From: Caldisericota bacterium
GTDB lineage: Bacteria > Caldisericota > Caldisericia > Cryosericales > Cryosericaceae
Direction of reading: 5' to 3'
Length of the DNA stretch: 7,082 nucleotides
Assembly (NCBI GenBank): GCA_026390215.1
Contig: JAPLGJ010000241.1
Span: forward strand, 1 to 7,082
Part shown: one piece after another, positions 1 through 5,938 of the stretch
Position numbering within the stretch: position 1 is the first letter of the stretch
Layout: each line of letters begins with the position of its first letter
Translations under genes and position numbers: made by a program
Notes under the pieces: generated by a model
What the model saw: the letters and a program-made list of their open reading frames with translations, nothing else
What the model was told of the DNA's origin: nothing
The model's database searches: none

Positions 1-1251
1 AATTGCGGCCTGCTGTACTATCTTGAGGGAACCATCGCAGACCGTTCTGCGCTGTTCGTCGAATCGGCCGACTCCTTGCGTTCCAAGCATGGCATCGATG
101 TCCACCTCCAGAGCGAAGTCGTCGGCATCGATCCCTCTGCGCACACGATTACTGTGAGCAACACTGCTACAGGCACACGGGGCATTGAACACTACGACAA
201 GCTCGTCCTCGCCATGGGCGCAGAGCCTGTCTGGCCCCAGATCCCCGGCATCGATGGAGAAAACGTCATACCAATGTGGTCGATCCCGCATATGGACAGG
301 ATCGCAGCACTCATCCAGGGTGGAGCTCGTTCCGCCGTCATCCTTGGCGGTGGCTATGTTGGCTGTGTGATGGCCGAAGCTCTGCATAAGCGGGGGCTCA
401 ACGCCACGATCGTCGAGGAGGCCGCCCAGACGATCTCCTTTGTGGACCCGGACATCGCAGTCTACACTCAGCAAGAGCTGGAGAAACATGGCATTTCCGT
501 TCGCCTGGGACAGCATGTTGAGCGTTTCAGTGCCCGCGCTGGTGGTGGACAGACAGCTGTCCTGGCGGGCGGGGGTGGCATCGACGCGGATTTCGTCGTC
601 GTGGCCGTCGGCGTCCGCCCACTCTCACGCATCGCACGAGACGCCGGTCTCGCGATTGGCGATTCGGGAGGTATTGCGGTTTCACCCAGCCTGCGGACGT
701 CGGACCCGGATATCTACGCGGTCGGGGATGCCATTGAAGTCACCCATACTGTCTCGGGAGTAGCAATGGCGATACCGCTCGCCGGTCCCGCTCATCAGCA
801 GGCTCGCATTGCAGCTGCCAACATTGCCGGAGTCGGCGGTGGCTGGAGCGAGCAGTATCCCGGCACACAGGGCAGTTCGGTTTTGAAGCTCTTCGACATT
901 TCCTGCGCCTCGACGGGGGCCAATTCCGCGCAGTTGCAGCGCAGGAACATCCCGTTCAGCTCGATCCTGATCCATCCCATGAGCCATGCCGAGTACTATC
1001 CCGGCGCCTTCCCCATCCATCTGAAACTCTTGTACGGGTCTGACGGCCGGGTGCTTGGAGCACAGGCTGCAGGACGTGACGGGATTGCCAAGCGCATCGA
1101 TATCATCGCGACGGCAATCTACTTCGGCGCCCACGTGGGTGATCTGGACAACTTGCAGCTATGCTACTCGCCGCCGTTCAGCTCGGCGCGTGATCCAGTC
1201 AACGTGGCAGGATCTGTGGCTAAGGCTCATCTGACCTCCGAAGACTCCTGA
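1..1251 (+). CDS. CoA-disulfide reductase / NADH oxidase-type FAD flavoprotein (5' partial)
   Basis: The frame is open from base 1, giving 416 residues with no credible start, so the gene begins outside the window; judged by the family, about 40 residues including the first FAD-binding glycine motif are missing. Visible residue 2 is the cysteine of the NCGLxYY motif, the single redox-active cysteine of CoA-disulfide reductases and related NADH oxidases; Leu stands where Pro is usual. Residues 116-121 (GGGYVG) are the NAD(P)H Rossmann motif, and IYAVGDA near 238-244 is the second FAD contact. The C-terminal dimerization domain carries HAEYYPGA (near 329-336) and LCYSPPFSSARDPVN (near 387-401), typical of this family. 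Such enzymes reduce CoA disulfide, or oxygen or sulfur species, with NAD(P)H in the cytoplasm; the substrate cannot be settled from sequence. No C-terminal rhodanese domain follows. The gene converges on the eut operon and shares its terminator; a functional link with the operon is not shown. Confidence 0.88.
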   Translation, partial: NCGLLYYLEGTIADRSALFVESADSLRSKHGIDVHLQSEVVGIDPSAHTITVSNTATGTRGIEHYDKLVLAMGAEPVWPQIPGIDGENVIPMWSIPHMDRIAALIQGGARSAVILGGGYVGCVMAEALHKRGLNATIVEEAAQTISFVDPDIAVYTQQELEKHGISVRLGQHVERFSARAGGGQTAVLAGGGGIDADFVVVAVGVRPLSRIARDAGLAIGDSGGIAVSPSLRTSDPDIYAVGDAIEVTHTVSGVAMAIPLAGPAHQQARIAAANIAGVGGGWSEQYPGTQGSSVLKLFDISCASTGANSAQLQRRNIPFSSILIHPMSHAEYYPGAFPIHLKLLYGSDGRVLGAQAAGRDGIAKRIDIIATAIYFGAHVGDLDNLQLCYSPPFSSARDPVNVAGSVAKAHLTSEDS

Positions 1252-1278
1252 CGCGGGGCAACCCCTTCCGAACTGGAA

Positions 1279-1313
1279 AACCGCCCGACAGCTTCTTGCG
1301 CCGTCGGGCGGTT
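1279..1313. terminator. Bidirectional intrinsic-type terminator between convergent genes
   Basis: A perfect 11-bp inverted repeat, AACCGCCCGAC at 1279-1289 and GTCGGGCGGTT at 1303-1313, encloses a 13-nt loop. It starts 27 bases after the flavoprotein stop codon and lies 34 bases beyond the pduS stop codon. Read on the minus strand, the stem runs into TTTTCC, a short T-tract, so it best fits a terminator for the eut operon. On the plus strand only TTGCTC follows, so there it is weaker or relies on the stem alone. Confidence 0.75.
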
Positions 1314-1329
1314 GCTCATCAACAGCTGT

Positions 1330-1342
1330 CCGGTGTCACCGG
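1330..1342. repeat. Short palindrome CCGGTG-T-CACCGG after pduS
   Basis: Two perfect 6-bp arms around a single central base lie 5 bases past the pduS stop codon and before the terminator stem. It could be a protein-binding site or chance in GC-rich DNA; with a one-base loop it is unlikely to form a good RNA hairpin as it stands. No function is claimed. Confidence 0.3.
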
Positions 1343-1347
1343 GGCCA

Positions 1348-2724
1348 TCAGGCTTCGATGACGACCGTCTTGTCGCCTACGCTGGAAACCCTGCCGGCAA
1401 TGGAGGCATGAATGCTGGCTCCCAGCTTCCCTTCCGGAGGAGCGGCGATGAGCTGGCCGATGCTCACCATGTCGCCCTCGGCGACGACTGGCTGAGCCGG
1501 AACGCCGATGTGCTGCTTGAGGCTGATGGCGACACGGTCGGCGCGGACCTCGGACTCGTCCCATGCGACCGGCCACGCGTGGTAGGTGCCGACGCCGAGG
1601 CGGGCGACCAGGCGCTCCGTGGGCACAAGGCGCCCCTCGCGGAAGTCGTCGGGCGACAGATCGGCACGATGATGCACCTCGTTCTTCCACCCGGCGGCTG
1701 CCAGTTCGCGCTTCATCTTCTGGTAGAACTGCATGGGCGAAAGCTCCAGCGGACATGAGTATGCCTCACACAGTCTGCATTCGCAGCACATGACTGCACC
1801 CGTCAGGACGCTGTTCTTGACGTTGATACCGTAGGCACCTGCGCGCATGATCTCGTGAGGGCTGAAATCGTGGCCAAGCAGATGCCGCGGGCACAGGACC
1901 GTGCAGTCGCGGCACTGGTCGCAGCTGGCCTTCCCTCGTTTTGTCCACAGGTCGAGGGACCGGGACATGAACCGGACGACCTCGTTGTCCGTGGGGAGGA
2001 CCAGGATGCCCCCCGTCGTCTTGGTGATCGTCTCCGCCTTCAGGTCTTTCACGATATGCCCGGTCATCGGCCCTCCGACGACGACCTTCAGCTCGCTTTC
2101 ATTGCGGGTATAGCCGCCGGCACACTCGATAACCTTGTCGAATGACATGCCGAGAGGCGCGTTGATGGTGCGGGGTGACTTGACCTCACCGTTGACGGTC
2201 ACGTACCGATGGGTCACCGGGACGCCATCATCCACGGCCAGTGCGATGTTTGCCAGCGTTCCGACATTCTGTACCACACAGCCGACGTTCAGAGGAAGCC
2301 CCGCCTCGGGAATGAGCCTCCCCGTCACCTCGTAGACCAGGCAGAACTCGTCACCTGCCGGATAGACACTGCGCTCGATGATGTAGAGGCTCACTGGCCA
2401 TGCCCGTGCATCGTCGGCGTCCTTCTGGCGGTCCAGCTCTGCCTGCAGGGCCTTCACGGCACTTGCATAGTGCTCCTTGACCGCGATCAACCCACGGCCG
2501 GCCCCAACTGCCTGCATCACCAGGCGCATCCCGCGGACGACAAGCTCTGGATGAGCTGCCATGAGCTGCTGGTCACACCGCAGCATTGGCTCACACTCAG
2601 CTCCATTGGCAATGACGGTGTCAATGTTCCTGGCAGCCAGCTTGACGTGCGTCGGGAATCCTGCGCCGCCCGCACCCACGACACCTGCTGCCCGGACGCG
2701 CTGTATGATTTCCTCGGAAGTCAT
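1348..2724 (-). CDS. pduS: PduS-type cobalamin reductase (RnfC-like Fe-S flavoprotein)
   Basis: A 458-residue protein of the RnfC/NuoF-related PduS family. In order: a glycine-rich nucleotide/flavin-binding start (VGAGGAGFPTHVKLA, residues 16-30) and NGAECEP (40-46); a middle SLBB-like region (about 160-235); a two-cluster ferredoxin segment with Cys 268, 271, 274, 278 and Cys 313, 316, 319, 324; and a C-terminal barrel-sandwich domain (about 405-458, with PVVAEGDMV and ASIAGRVSSV). In Salmonella, PduS is a flavin- and [4Fe-4S]-containing, microcompartment-associated enzyme that uses NADH to reduce cob(III)/cob(II)alamin for adenosylation by PduO. Here it would serve ethanolamine ammonia-lyase. 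The ATG overlaps the pduT stop (ATGA at 2721-2724), and the upstream Shine-Dalgarno is weak, which fits translational coupling. It is the last gene of the operon. RnfC itself is less likely, given the barrel at the C-terminus, the pduT neighbour and the absence of other rnf genes here. Confidence 0.92.
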   Translation of the reverse strand: MTSEEIIQRVRAAGVVGAGGAGFPTHVKLAARNIDTVIANGAECEPMLRCDQQLMAAHPELVVRGMRLVMQAVGAGRGLIAVKEHYASAVKALQAELDRQKDADDARAWPVSLYIIERSVYPAGDEFCLVYEVTGRLIPEAGLPLNVGCVVQNVGTLANIALAVDDGVPVTHRYVTVNGEVKSPRTINAPLGMSFDKVIECAGGYTRNESELKVVVGGPMTGHIVKDLKAETITKTTGGILVLPTDNEVVRFMSRSLDLWTKRGKASCDQCRDCTVLCPRHLLGHDFSPHEIMRAGAYGINVKNSVLTGAVMCCECRLCEAYSCPLELSPMQFYQKMKRELAAAGWKNEVHHRADLSPDDFREGRLVPTERLVARLGVGTYHAWPVAWDESEVRADRVAISLKQHIGVPAQPVVAEGDMVSIGQLIAAPPEGKLGASIHASIAGRVSSVGDKTVVIEA

Positions 2725-3272
2725 ACGATCTTTTCCCTCACCTGCTCGGCAAGGTGTGTGATGACAGTCTTCCGGACAAGCAGACCGTCTTCGGTGGGTC
2801 GCAGAGAACCAGCCGCCACCGCAGTTTCGACGTCGGCGACCTCACCCTCCATGAGCAGGAAGCTCTTGCCTCCCAGGCCATTGGCAAGACGCAACTCCAG
2901 CAGGTTGACGTCGGCGGCCTTCGCGGCGGCATCCGATGCCACGATGCATGACGCAGCAGTCACCGTCTCGATGATGCCCAGGGCTGCCCCGTTCGTGGTC
3001 TCCGAACTGAGATCCAAGGCGGTGAATATCGCCGGATGGGCGTTTGGCAGGAACAGGGTGTCGACGACGGTAGCGCCTGCGGTCTTGATGCCTGAGCGGA
3101 GGGCGTTGCTGACCTGGCTGGTGTCGCCACGGAACAGGACCATGAACTTCCCGGGACAGATCGAACGCGCCTCAAGGAGCTCGACTGAAGCCGTCTTGAC
3201 TGCCGCGTCGGCTGCCTCGATCCCAGCCGCGACGCTGTCCGTCTCAATGAACCCAATCGCTTTCTCAACCAT
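2721..3272 (-). CDS. pduT: PduT-like tandem-domain microcompartment shell protein with Fe-S cysteine
   Basis: 183 residues, the same size as Salmonella PduT (about 184). It has two BMC domains: residues 4-85 (KAIGFIETDSVAAGIEAADA) and 96-175 (AALGIIETVTAASCIVASDA), each with the IGxIET opening of the family. Cys39 in the RSICPGKF loop matches the PduT cysteine that ligates one [4Fe-4S] cluster at the centre of the trimer; this residue separates PduT from other tandem shell proteins. The protein forms pseudohexameric trimers in the microcompartment shell, and the cluster is thought to move electrons across it, PduS being its known partner. A clear GGAGGT (3280-3285, minus strand) lies 7 bases before the ATG. 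The 70-base gap to eutJ is one of the longer ones in the operon and holds a possible promoter. The last 4 bases overlap pduS. Confidence 0.93.
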   Translation of the reverse strand: MVEKAIGFIETDSVAAGIEAADAAVKTASVELLEARSICPGKFMVLFRGDTSQVSNALRSGIKTAGATVVDTLFLPNAHPAIFTALDLSSETTNGAALGIIETVTAASCIVASDAAAKAADVNLLELRLANGLGGKSFLLMEGEVADVETAVAAGSLRPTEDGLLVRKTVITHLAEQVREKIV

Positions 3273-3279
3273 TGTCCCT

Positions 3280-3285
3280 ACCTCC
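3280..3285 (-). promoter_or_regulatory. Ribosome binding site of pduT
   Basis: GGAGGT on the minus strand, 7 bases before the ATG at 3272-3270. It is a strong independent site, unlike those of eutJ and pduS, which start inside stop-codon overlaps. Confidence 0.7.
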
Positions 3286-3297
3286 CACTGAGATCAC

Positions 3298-3326
3298 GTC
3301 ATACCATTCATTCAGAGACAAATCAA
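3298..3326 (-). promoter_or_regulatory. Possible sigma-70-type internal promoter before pduT
   Basis: On the minus strand TTGATT (3326-3321) and TATGAC (3303-3298) are separated by exactly 17 bases; each matches 4 of 6 consensus positions. The stretch is strikingly AT-rich compared with its surroundings and lies between the eutJ stop and the pduT ribosome binding site. A transcript starting near 3290 would have a short leader holding the pduT Shine-Dalgarno. Two 4/6 matches at ideal spacing can arise by chance. Confidence 0.35.
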
Positions 3327-3342
3327 CAGCCTCGGCCGCTCC

Positions 3343-4263
3343 CTATCTCAACGGCGCCATTTCCCCCGCGACGTTGTTCATCGCGATGCCGATCGGTGTC
3401 ACAAACAACGGCTCGCCCGGGATGACCGTCTCGATCCCCGTGACGTCCTCGATGACTTGGGCCATCCCAGGAAAACGGGCCGAACCACCGCATAGATAGA
3501 TGCGTTTCGGACCGTATGATGTGACATGCCTCGCAACGATCGTGGCGACCTTCTCCATCACCGCCTTCACCGCGGGAAACAGCCTCGCCTGCTCTGCCGC
3601 ATTGGTTTTCAGCGCCTCCGCATCCATGAAGGGGATGTGCATCGCACCGGCGACGACCAGCGTGAAGTGTGTTCCTCCCGTCGGCTCGTCCGCAGTATAC
3701 ACGACCTTGCCATCCTCGATGACGGCCAGCTTGGTCGTCCCGCCGCCCACATCGACCACCACACCACTGTCGATCTGCAGGACCGTGCTTGCGGCGGTCG
3801 CTTCGTCAATCAGGCGCGAGCACTCGATTCCTGCGCCCCGCAGGACGTTCCCGGTCGCCCTCACCTCTGCCAGGGGAACTCCCGGCGGATACGCGGTCGC
3901 CGCCGACTCTATCTTCCTGCCAAGCCTCTCTTCGACCTGCATCTTCAGCTTCTTGACGATGCTGATTGCACCAATATAGTCGAAGACGACGCCTTCCCGG
4001 ACCACCTGCGCAAACTGATATGCGCCGGCGATAGGCGTCATGCTCTCGTCGAGGACGACCAGGACGGTATACGCGGTTCCGAGGTCGACGCCGACATGCA
4101 TCTCTCCCTTGTACGACACGCGAGACGCCGCTGTCCCCTCGTAAAGGATCACGCGGTCTGCCTCGTCCAGCACCTCTTGCAGCCTGGGGTTGATCTTCCC
4201 GGTCTCCGTGGCAAGCGTGGGGACGACCAGCCTCCGCTCACTGACTTTTGAGAGCGTGCTCAT
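3343..4263 (-). CDS. eutJ: EutJ, actin/Hsp70-fold ATPase of ethanolamine utilization
   Basis: 306 residues with the ASKHA nucleotide-binding fold. Phosphate loop 1 is VGVDLGTAYT (57-66), loop 2 is VVDVGGGTTK (169-178), the connecting motif is IDEATAAS (152-159), and the adenosine motif is YLCGGSARFPG (256-266). The pattern DYIGAISIVKK, AATAYPPG and ADEPTGGTH follows E. coli EutJ (about 278 residues) closely. EutJ is described as chaperonin-like, but its client in ethanolamine metabolism is unknown; it is distinct from the lyase reactivase EutA, which is not in this window. The first 25 or so residues, before NPRLQEVLDEADRVIL, have no counterpart in the shorter enteric protein as I recall it. 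The start is supported by the ATGA overlap with the adenosyltransferase stop; the upstream Shine-Dalgarno is poor, suggesting coupling. The gene stops 70 bases before pduT. Confidence 0.9.
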   Translation of the reverse strand: MSTLSKVSERRLVVPTLATETGKINPRLQEVLDEADRVILYEGTAASRVSYKGEMHVGVDLGTAYTVLVVLDESMTPIAGAYQFAQVVREGVVFDYIGAISIVKKLKMQVEERLGRKIESAATAYPPGVPLAEVRATGNVLRGAGIECSRLIDEATAASTVLQIDSGVVVDVGGGTTKLAVIEDGKVVYTADEPTGGTHFTLVVAGAMHIPFMDAEALKTNAAEQARLFPAVKAVMEKVATIVARHVTSYGPKRIYLCGGSARFPGMAQVIEDVTGIETVIPGEPLFVTPIGIAMNNVAGEMAPLR

Positions 4264-4799
4264 ACGCCACCCATCGTTTCCGCCTCTTCGAACCGCGCCA
4301 GTGCGAACAGAACGTCCGACACCCTGTTGAGGTACGCGGCCACGTTCTGATTCCGCAGATCGCCGGTTTCCATGAGGCTGACGACGCGACGTTCCGCCCG
4401 GCGTACAACCGCCCTGGCCACGTCGATGGCAGCCGCGCCCGGCGTGGCTCCCGGAATAATGAACTTGTTCGGCATCGTGACCTTGTGCTCAATGTCCTCG
4501 ATAGAGCCTTCCAGCTTCTTCACCATCTCGTCTGACACGATCCAGCCGTGCTTGCCAAGCTCCTCATGGCGCTCTGGTTCGGTCGCAATCTCGGCTGCAA
4601 CAATGCCCAGGTCCTTCTGGATGTCGTCGATGATCCCCCTGGAATACTCCTGCCGGCACAGAGACTTCGCCAGGCCAAGAGTTGAGTTCAGCTCGTCGAC
4701 TGTTCCATATGCTTCAGGCTGGGGGCTTGCCTTGGAGACGCGCCGCCCAAACAGCAGGGCTGTCGTCCCTTTGTCCCCGGCACCAATATTCGGTTTCAC
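4260..4799 (-). CDS. pduO: PduO-type ATP:cob(I)alamin adenosyltransferase
   Basis: 179 residues from a GTG start, the size of a single-domain PduO/MMAB-type enzyme. The ATP loop is GAGDKGTTALLFG (residues 6-18, canonical TGDxGxT with Ala for Thr), followed by AYGTVDELNS (30-39), FIIPGATPGAAAIDVARAVV with RRAERR (113-138), and the cobalamin-side YLNRVSDVLFALAR (156-169). It transfers 5'-deoxyadenosyl from ATP to cob(I)alamin, making the cofactor of ethanolamine ammonia-lyase; the Co(I) form would come from PduS in the same operon. The GTG is chosen because GAGGAGG lies 7 bases upstream and because the family starts just before the ATP loop; a longer in-frame ATG at 4937 would add 46 unrelated residues and overlap the preceding gene. 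The C-terminal heme-binding domain of Salmonella PduO is absent. The stop overlaps the eutJ start. Confidence 0.93.
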   Translation of the reverse strand: MKPNIGAGDKGTTALLFGRRVSKASPQPEAYGTVDELNSTLGLAKSLCRQEYSRGIIDDIQKDLGIVAAEIATEPERHEELGKHGWIVSDEMVKKLEGSIEDIEHKVTMPNKFIIPGATPGAAAIDVARAVVRRAERRVVSLMETGDLRNQNVAAYLNRVSDVLFALARFEEAETMGGV

Positions 4800-4806
4800 A
4801 GGACTA

Positions 4807-4813
4807 CCTCCTC
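4807..4813 (-). promoter_or_regulatory. Ribosome binding site deciding the pduO GTG start
   Basis: GAGGAGG on the minus strand with 7 bases to the GTG at 4799-4797. Its strength and spacing set the start at the GTG instead of the upstream in-frame ATG. Confidence 0.8.
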
Positions 4814-4823
4814 TTTTCTGCTC

Positions 4824-4916
4824 GGCAGGCGGGCTCACCCACGTGCGAAGTGACTCCCGCCTGTCGATGCATTGTGTTGTCGTAGACTCCTGCCTATGCA
4901 CACGAGGCAGGCGGGC
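4824..4916 (-). promoter_or_regulatory. Three-armed alternative hairpin element before pduO
   Basis: In the minus-strand transcript, GCCCGCCTGCC occurs twice (4916-4906 and 4834-4824), with a complementary CAGGCGGG (4863-4856) between them. The middle arm can pair with either copy through 8 Watson-Crick pairs. Pairing with the downstream copy is extended by an inner UCAC/GUGA stem with an 11-nt loop, ending about 10 bases before the pduO Shine-Dalgarno. The upstream copy lies in the last codons of the small gene, so a ribosome finishing that gene would hide it. No U-tract follows, so this is not an intrinsic terminator. The pairing is seen; a regulatory role is inferred. Confidence 0.4.
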
Positions 4917-5097
4917 GAGGAGGGACACATGCAACATTCTCTCCTGCCGATTCTTCGAAACGGATCTCCATACGCCACTGCTTGATAAAATCCGTGGCAG
5001 ACGGAGAGAAGCGGGTGCCGACCGGGAAGGTCAGGATGATGCCCAGTTCCGGCCTGCGTATCTTGGTTCGTAGTTCTGCTTCGGTGACAATTCGCAT
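4894..5097 (-). CDS. Small protein resembling the N-terminal segment of EutT (detached)
   Basis: 67 residues from an ATG with GAGGAG 7 bases upstream. The order VTEAELR (4-10), FPVGTRFSPSATDFI (24-38) and MEIRF (43-47) matches the start of EutT, the corrinoid adenosyltransferase of enteric eut operons (ITEAWLR, then a RLTPSARELL-like stretch, then IKF). A similar opening is found at the start of EutQ. In EutT this segment precedes the adenosyltransferase domain; here it stops alone, and a separate PduO-type enzyme follows 94 bases downstream. The tail (SAGENVACVPPRPPASCA) is proline-rich with two cysteines and lacks the HX11CCX2C metal motif reported for EutT. No catalytic residues are recognisable. 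It could be a targeting or docking module for the microcompartment, or the remnant of an eutT replaced by pduO. Similarity is by eye from remembered family sequences, so homology is likely but not proven. Confidence 0.65.
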   Translation of the reverse strand: MRIVTEAELRTKIRRPELGIILTFPVGTRFSPSATDFIKQWRMEIRFEESAGENVACVPPRPPASCA

Positions 5098-5104
5098 ACA
5101 GCGT

Positions 5105-5110
5105 CTCCTC
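5105..5110 (-). promoter_or_regulatory. Ribosome binding site of the small EutT-N-like gene
   Basis: GAGGAG on the minus strand, 7 bases before the ATG at 5097-5095. It supports this start over an upstream in-frame ATG at 5151, which would add 18 residues encoded by hairpin sequence and has no comparable site. Confidence 0.7.
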
Positions 5111-5112
5111 GC

Positions 5113-5161
5113 TGGGCCCACAGCCCACGGGAACCTGCGGGCGAACTGCACTCGCCCGCAG
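5113..5161 (-). promoter_or_regulatory. Pair of hairpins between eutC and the small gene
   Basis: A perfect 10-bp stem, CTGCGGGCGA (5135-5144) with TCGCCCGCAG (5152-5161) and a 7-nt loop, lies 16 bases past the eutC stop codon. A smaller TGGGC/GCCCA hairpin (5113-5117 with 5123-5127) sits just ahead of the next Shine-Dalgarno. No T-tract follows on either strand, so a simple intrinsic terminator is unlikely. It could protect the 3' end of an eutBC message or partly attenuate reading into the downstream genes; that is inference. Confidence 0.5.
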
Positions 5162-5177
5162 CATAGTGTACCTGATT

Positions 5178-5933
5178 CTACAGTTTCAGTGCGACGCCGC
5201 TGACCTTCTGGTCCAGCATGCGCTTGGCAATGTCAACGATGGTTGCTGCTGCTTCCATGGGATTGAGACCCATTCGGTAGATGTTGGAGATGCAGTTCCT
5301 CTCGCCGTCAGTATCCGTCATCTTGGCCTTGTATGCCATATAGGCGCTCAGGCTTGTCTGCGTCACCAGGCCTGGCCGCTCACCAATGAGCATGATCGCC
5401 ACGTCAGGCTGCAGGACGCGGCAAACGTCGTTCAGCAGGCGAACGCGGCCGTTTTCCACATAGAATGGCGTCCCGAACGTCAGTCCGATCGTCTCGAACC
5501 CATGCTTCAGCGCCGGCAGAAGGTCGGGCAAGTTCTCCATGACGGCGGACGACGATAGTCCTTCGCTGATGAACACCTGAATCTGTGCGCCCTTGGTGCA
5601 GTGGGCAAGGATGGCTTCCTCTGCTTCCTTGGTAAGGATGCCTCCCTTCTCCGGGTGGCCCAGGTAGTCGTGCTTGTCGGTGCAGATCGTCGACGTGCGG
5701 AGTCCGACACCGTGCTCAGTCAGGAACTCGTCCGAGATCCTGGACCAGATGGCGTCCTTCGCCGAAGCTTCGTCCAGACGGAACGAAAGCCACGCCTCGA
5801 CGGGTGGCCTGGAACCCACGCGACCAGTAGCAATACGCGCAGGAGTAGCCTCCATCATGGCTTCCAGTGCTTCACGGTTGTACGGGTTCTTGACGCCCAG
5901 TTCGCGATGTCCAAATTCTTTGAGTTCACCCAT
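5178..5933 (-). CDS. eutC: Ethanolamine ammonia-lyase small subunit EutC
   Basis: 251 residues, somewhat shorter than enteric EutC (about 295), the difference lying in the N-terminal region before the conserved core. The core begins at ARIATGRVGSRPP (32-44) and FRLDEASAKDAIW (51-63), and continues with VFISEGLSSSAV (120-131), the strongly conserved LIGERPGL (182-189), and ERNCISNIYRMGLNPMEAAA (211-230). With EutB it forms the adenosylcobalamin-dependent lyase that converts ethanolamine to acetaldehyde and ammonia; the small subunit helps hold the cobalamin at the subunit interface. The ATG has AGGAGG 5 bases upstream (5944-5939). The gene starts 15 bases after eutB, the usual eutBC pairing. 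An 80-base spacer with hairpins follows. No enteric-like N-terminal targeting extension is obvious, although residues 1-30 could still have that role. Confidence 0.96.
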   Translation of the reverse strand: MGELKEFGHRELGVKNPYNREALEAMMEATPARIATGRVGSRPPVEAWLSFRLDEASAKDAIWSRISDEFLTEHGVGLRTSTICTDKHDYLGHPEKGGILTKEAEEAILAHCTKGAQIQVFISEGLSSSAVMENLPDLLPALKHGFETIGLTFGTPFYVENGRVRLLNDVCRVLQPDVAIMLIGERPGLVTQTSLSAYMAYKAKMTDTDGERNCISNIYRMGLNPMEAAATIVDIAKRMLDQKVSGVALKL

Positions 5934-5938
5934 TGTAG

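Noticed and set aside
76..78. TTG at 76 as the start of the first gene
   Set aside because: In-frame upstream codons encode the conserved redox cysteine motif NCGLLYYLEG, so the gene extends beyond the window.
2209..3291. A 360-codon open frame on the plus strand across pduS and pduT
   Set aside because: It lies wholly antisense to two clearly recognised genes, has no recognisable motif, and is typical of spurious frames in GC-rich coding DNA.
3526..4251. A 241-codon open frame on the plus strand across eutJ
   Set aside because: Antisense to a well-supported EutJ; the translation is rich in Arg, His and Asp with low-complexity look and no domain.
4800..4937. A longer start for the adenosyltransferase at an ATG at 4937
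   Set aside because: The added 46 residues are unlike the family and would overlap the small gene; the GTG at 4799 has an excellent ribosome binding site.
4372..5073. A 233-codon plus-strand frame spanning pduO and the small gene
   Set aside because: It is antisense to recognised adenosyltransferase motifs and its composition is that of a shadow frame.
4800..5177. Cobalamin riboswitch in the spacers before pduO or the small gene
   Set aside because: I considered it because of the B12 context, but saw no B12-box-like sequence and the spacers are too short for the known architecture.
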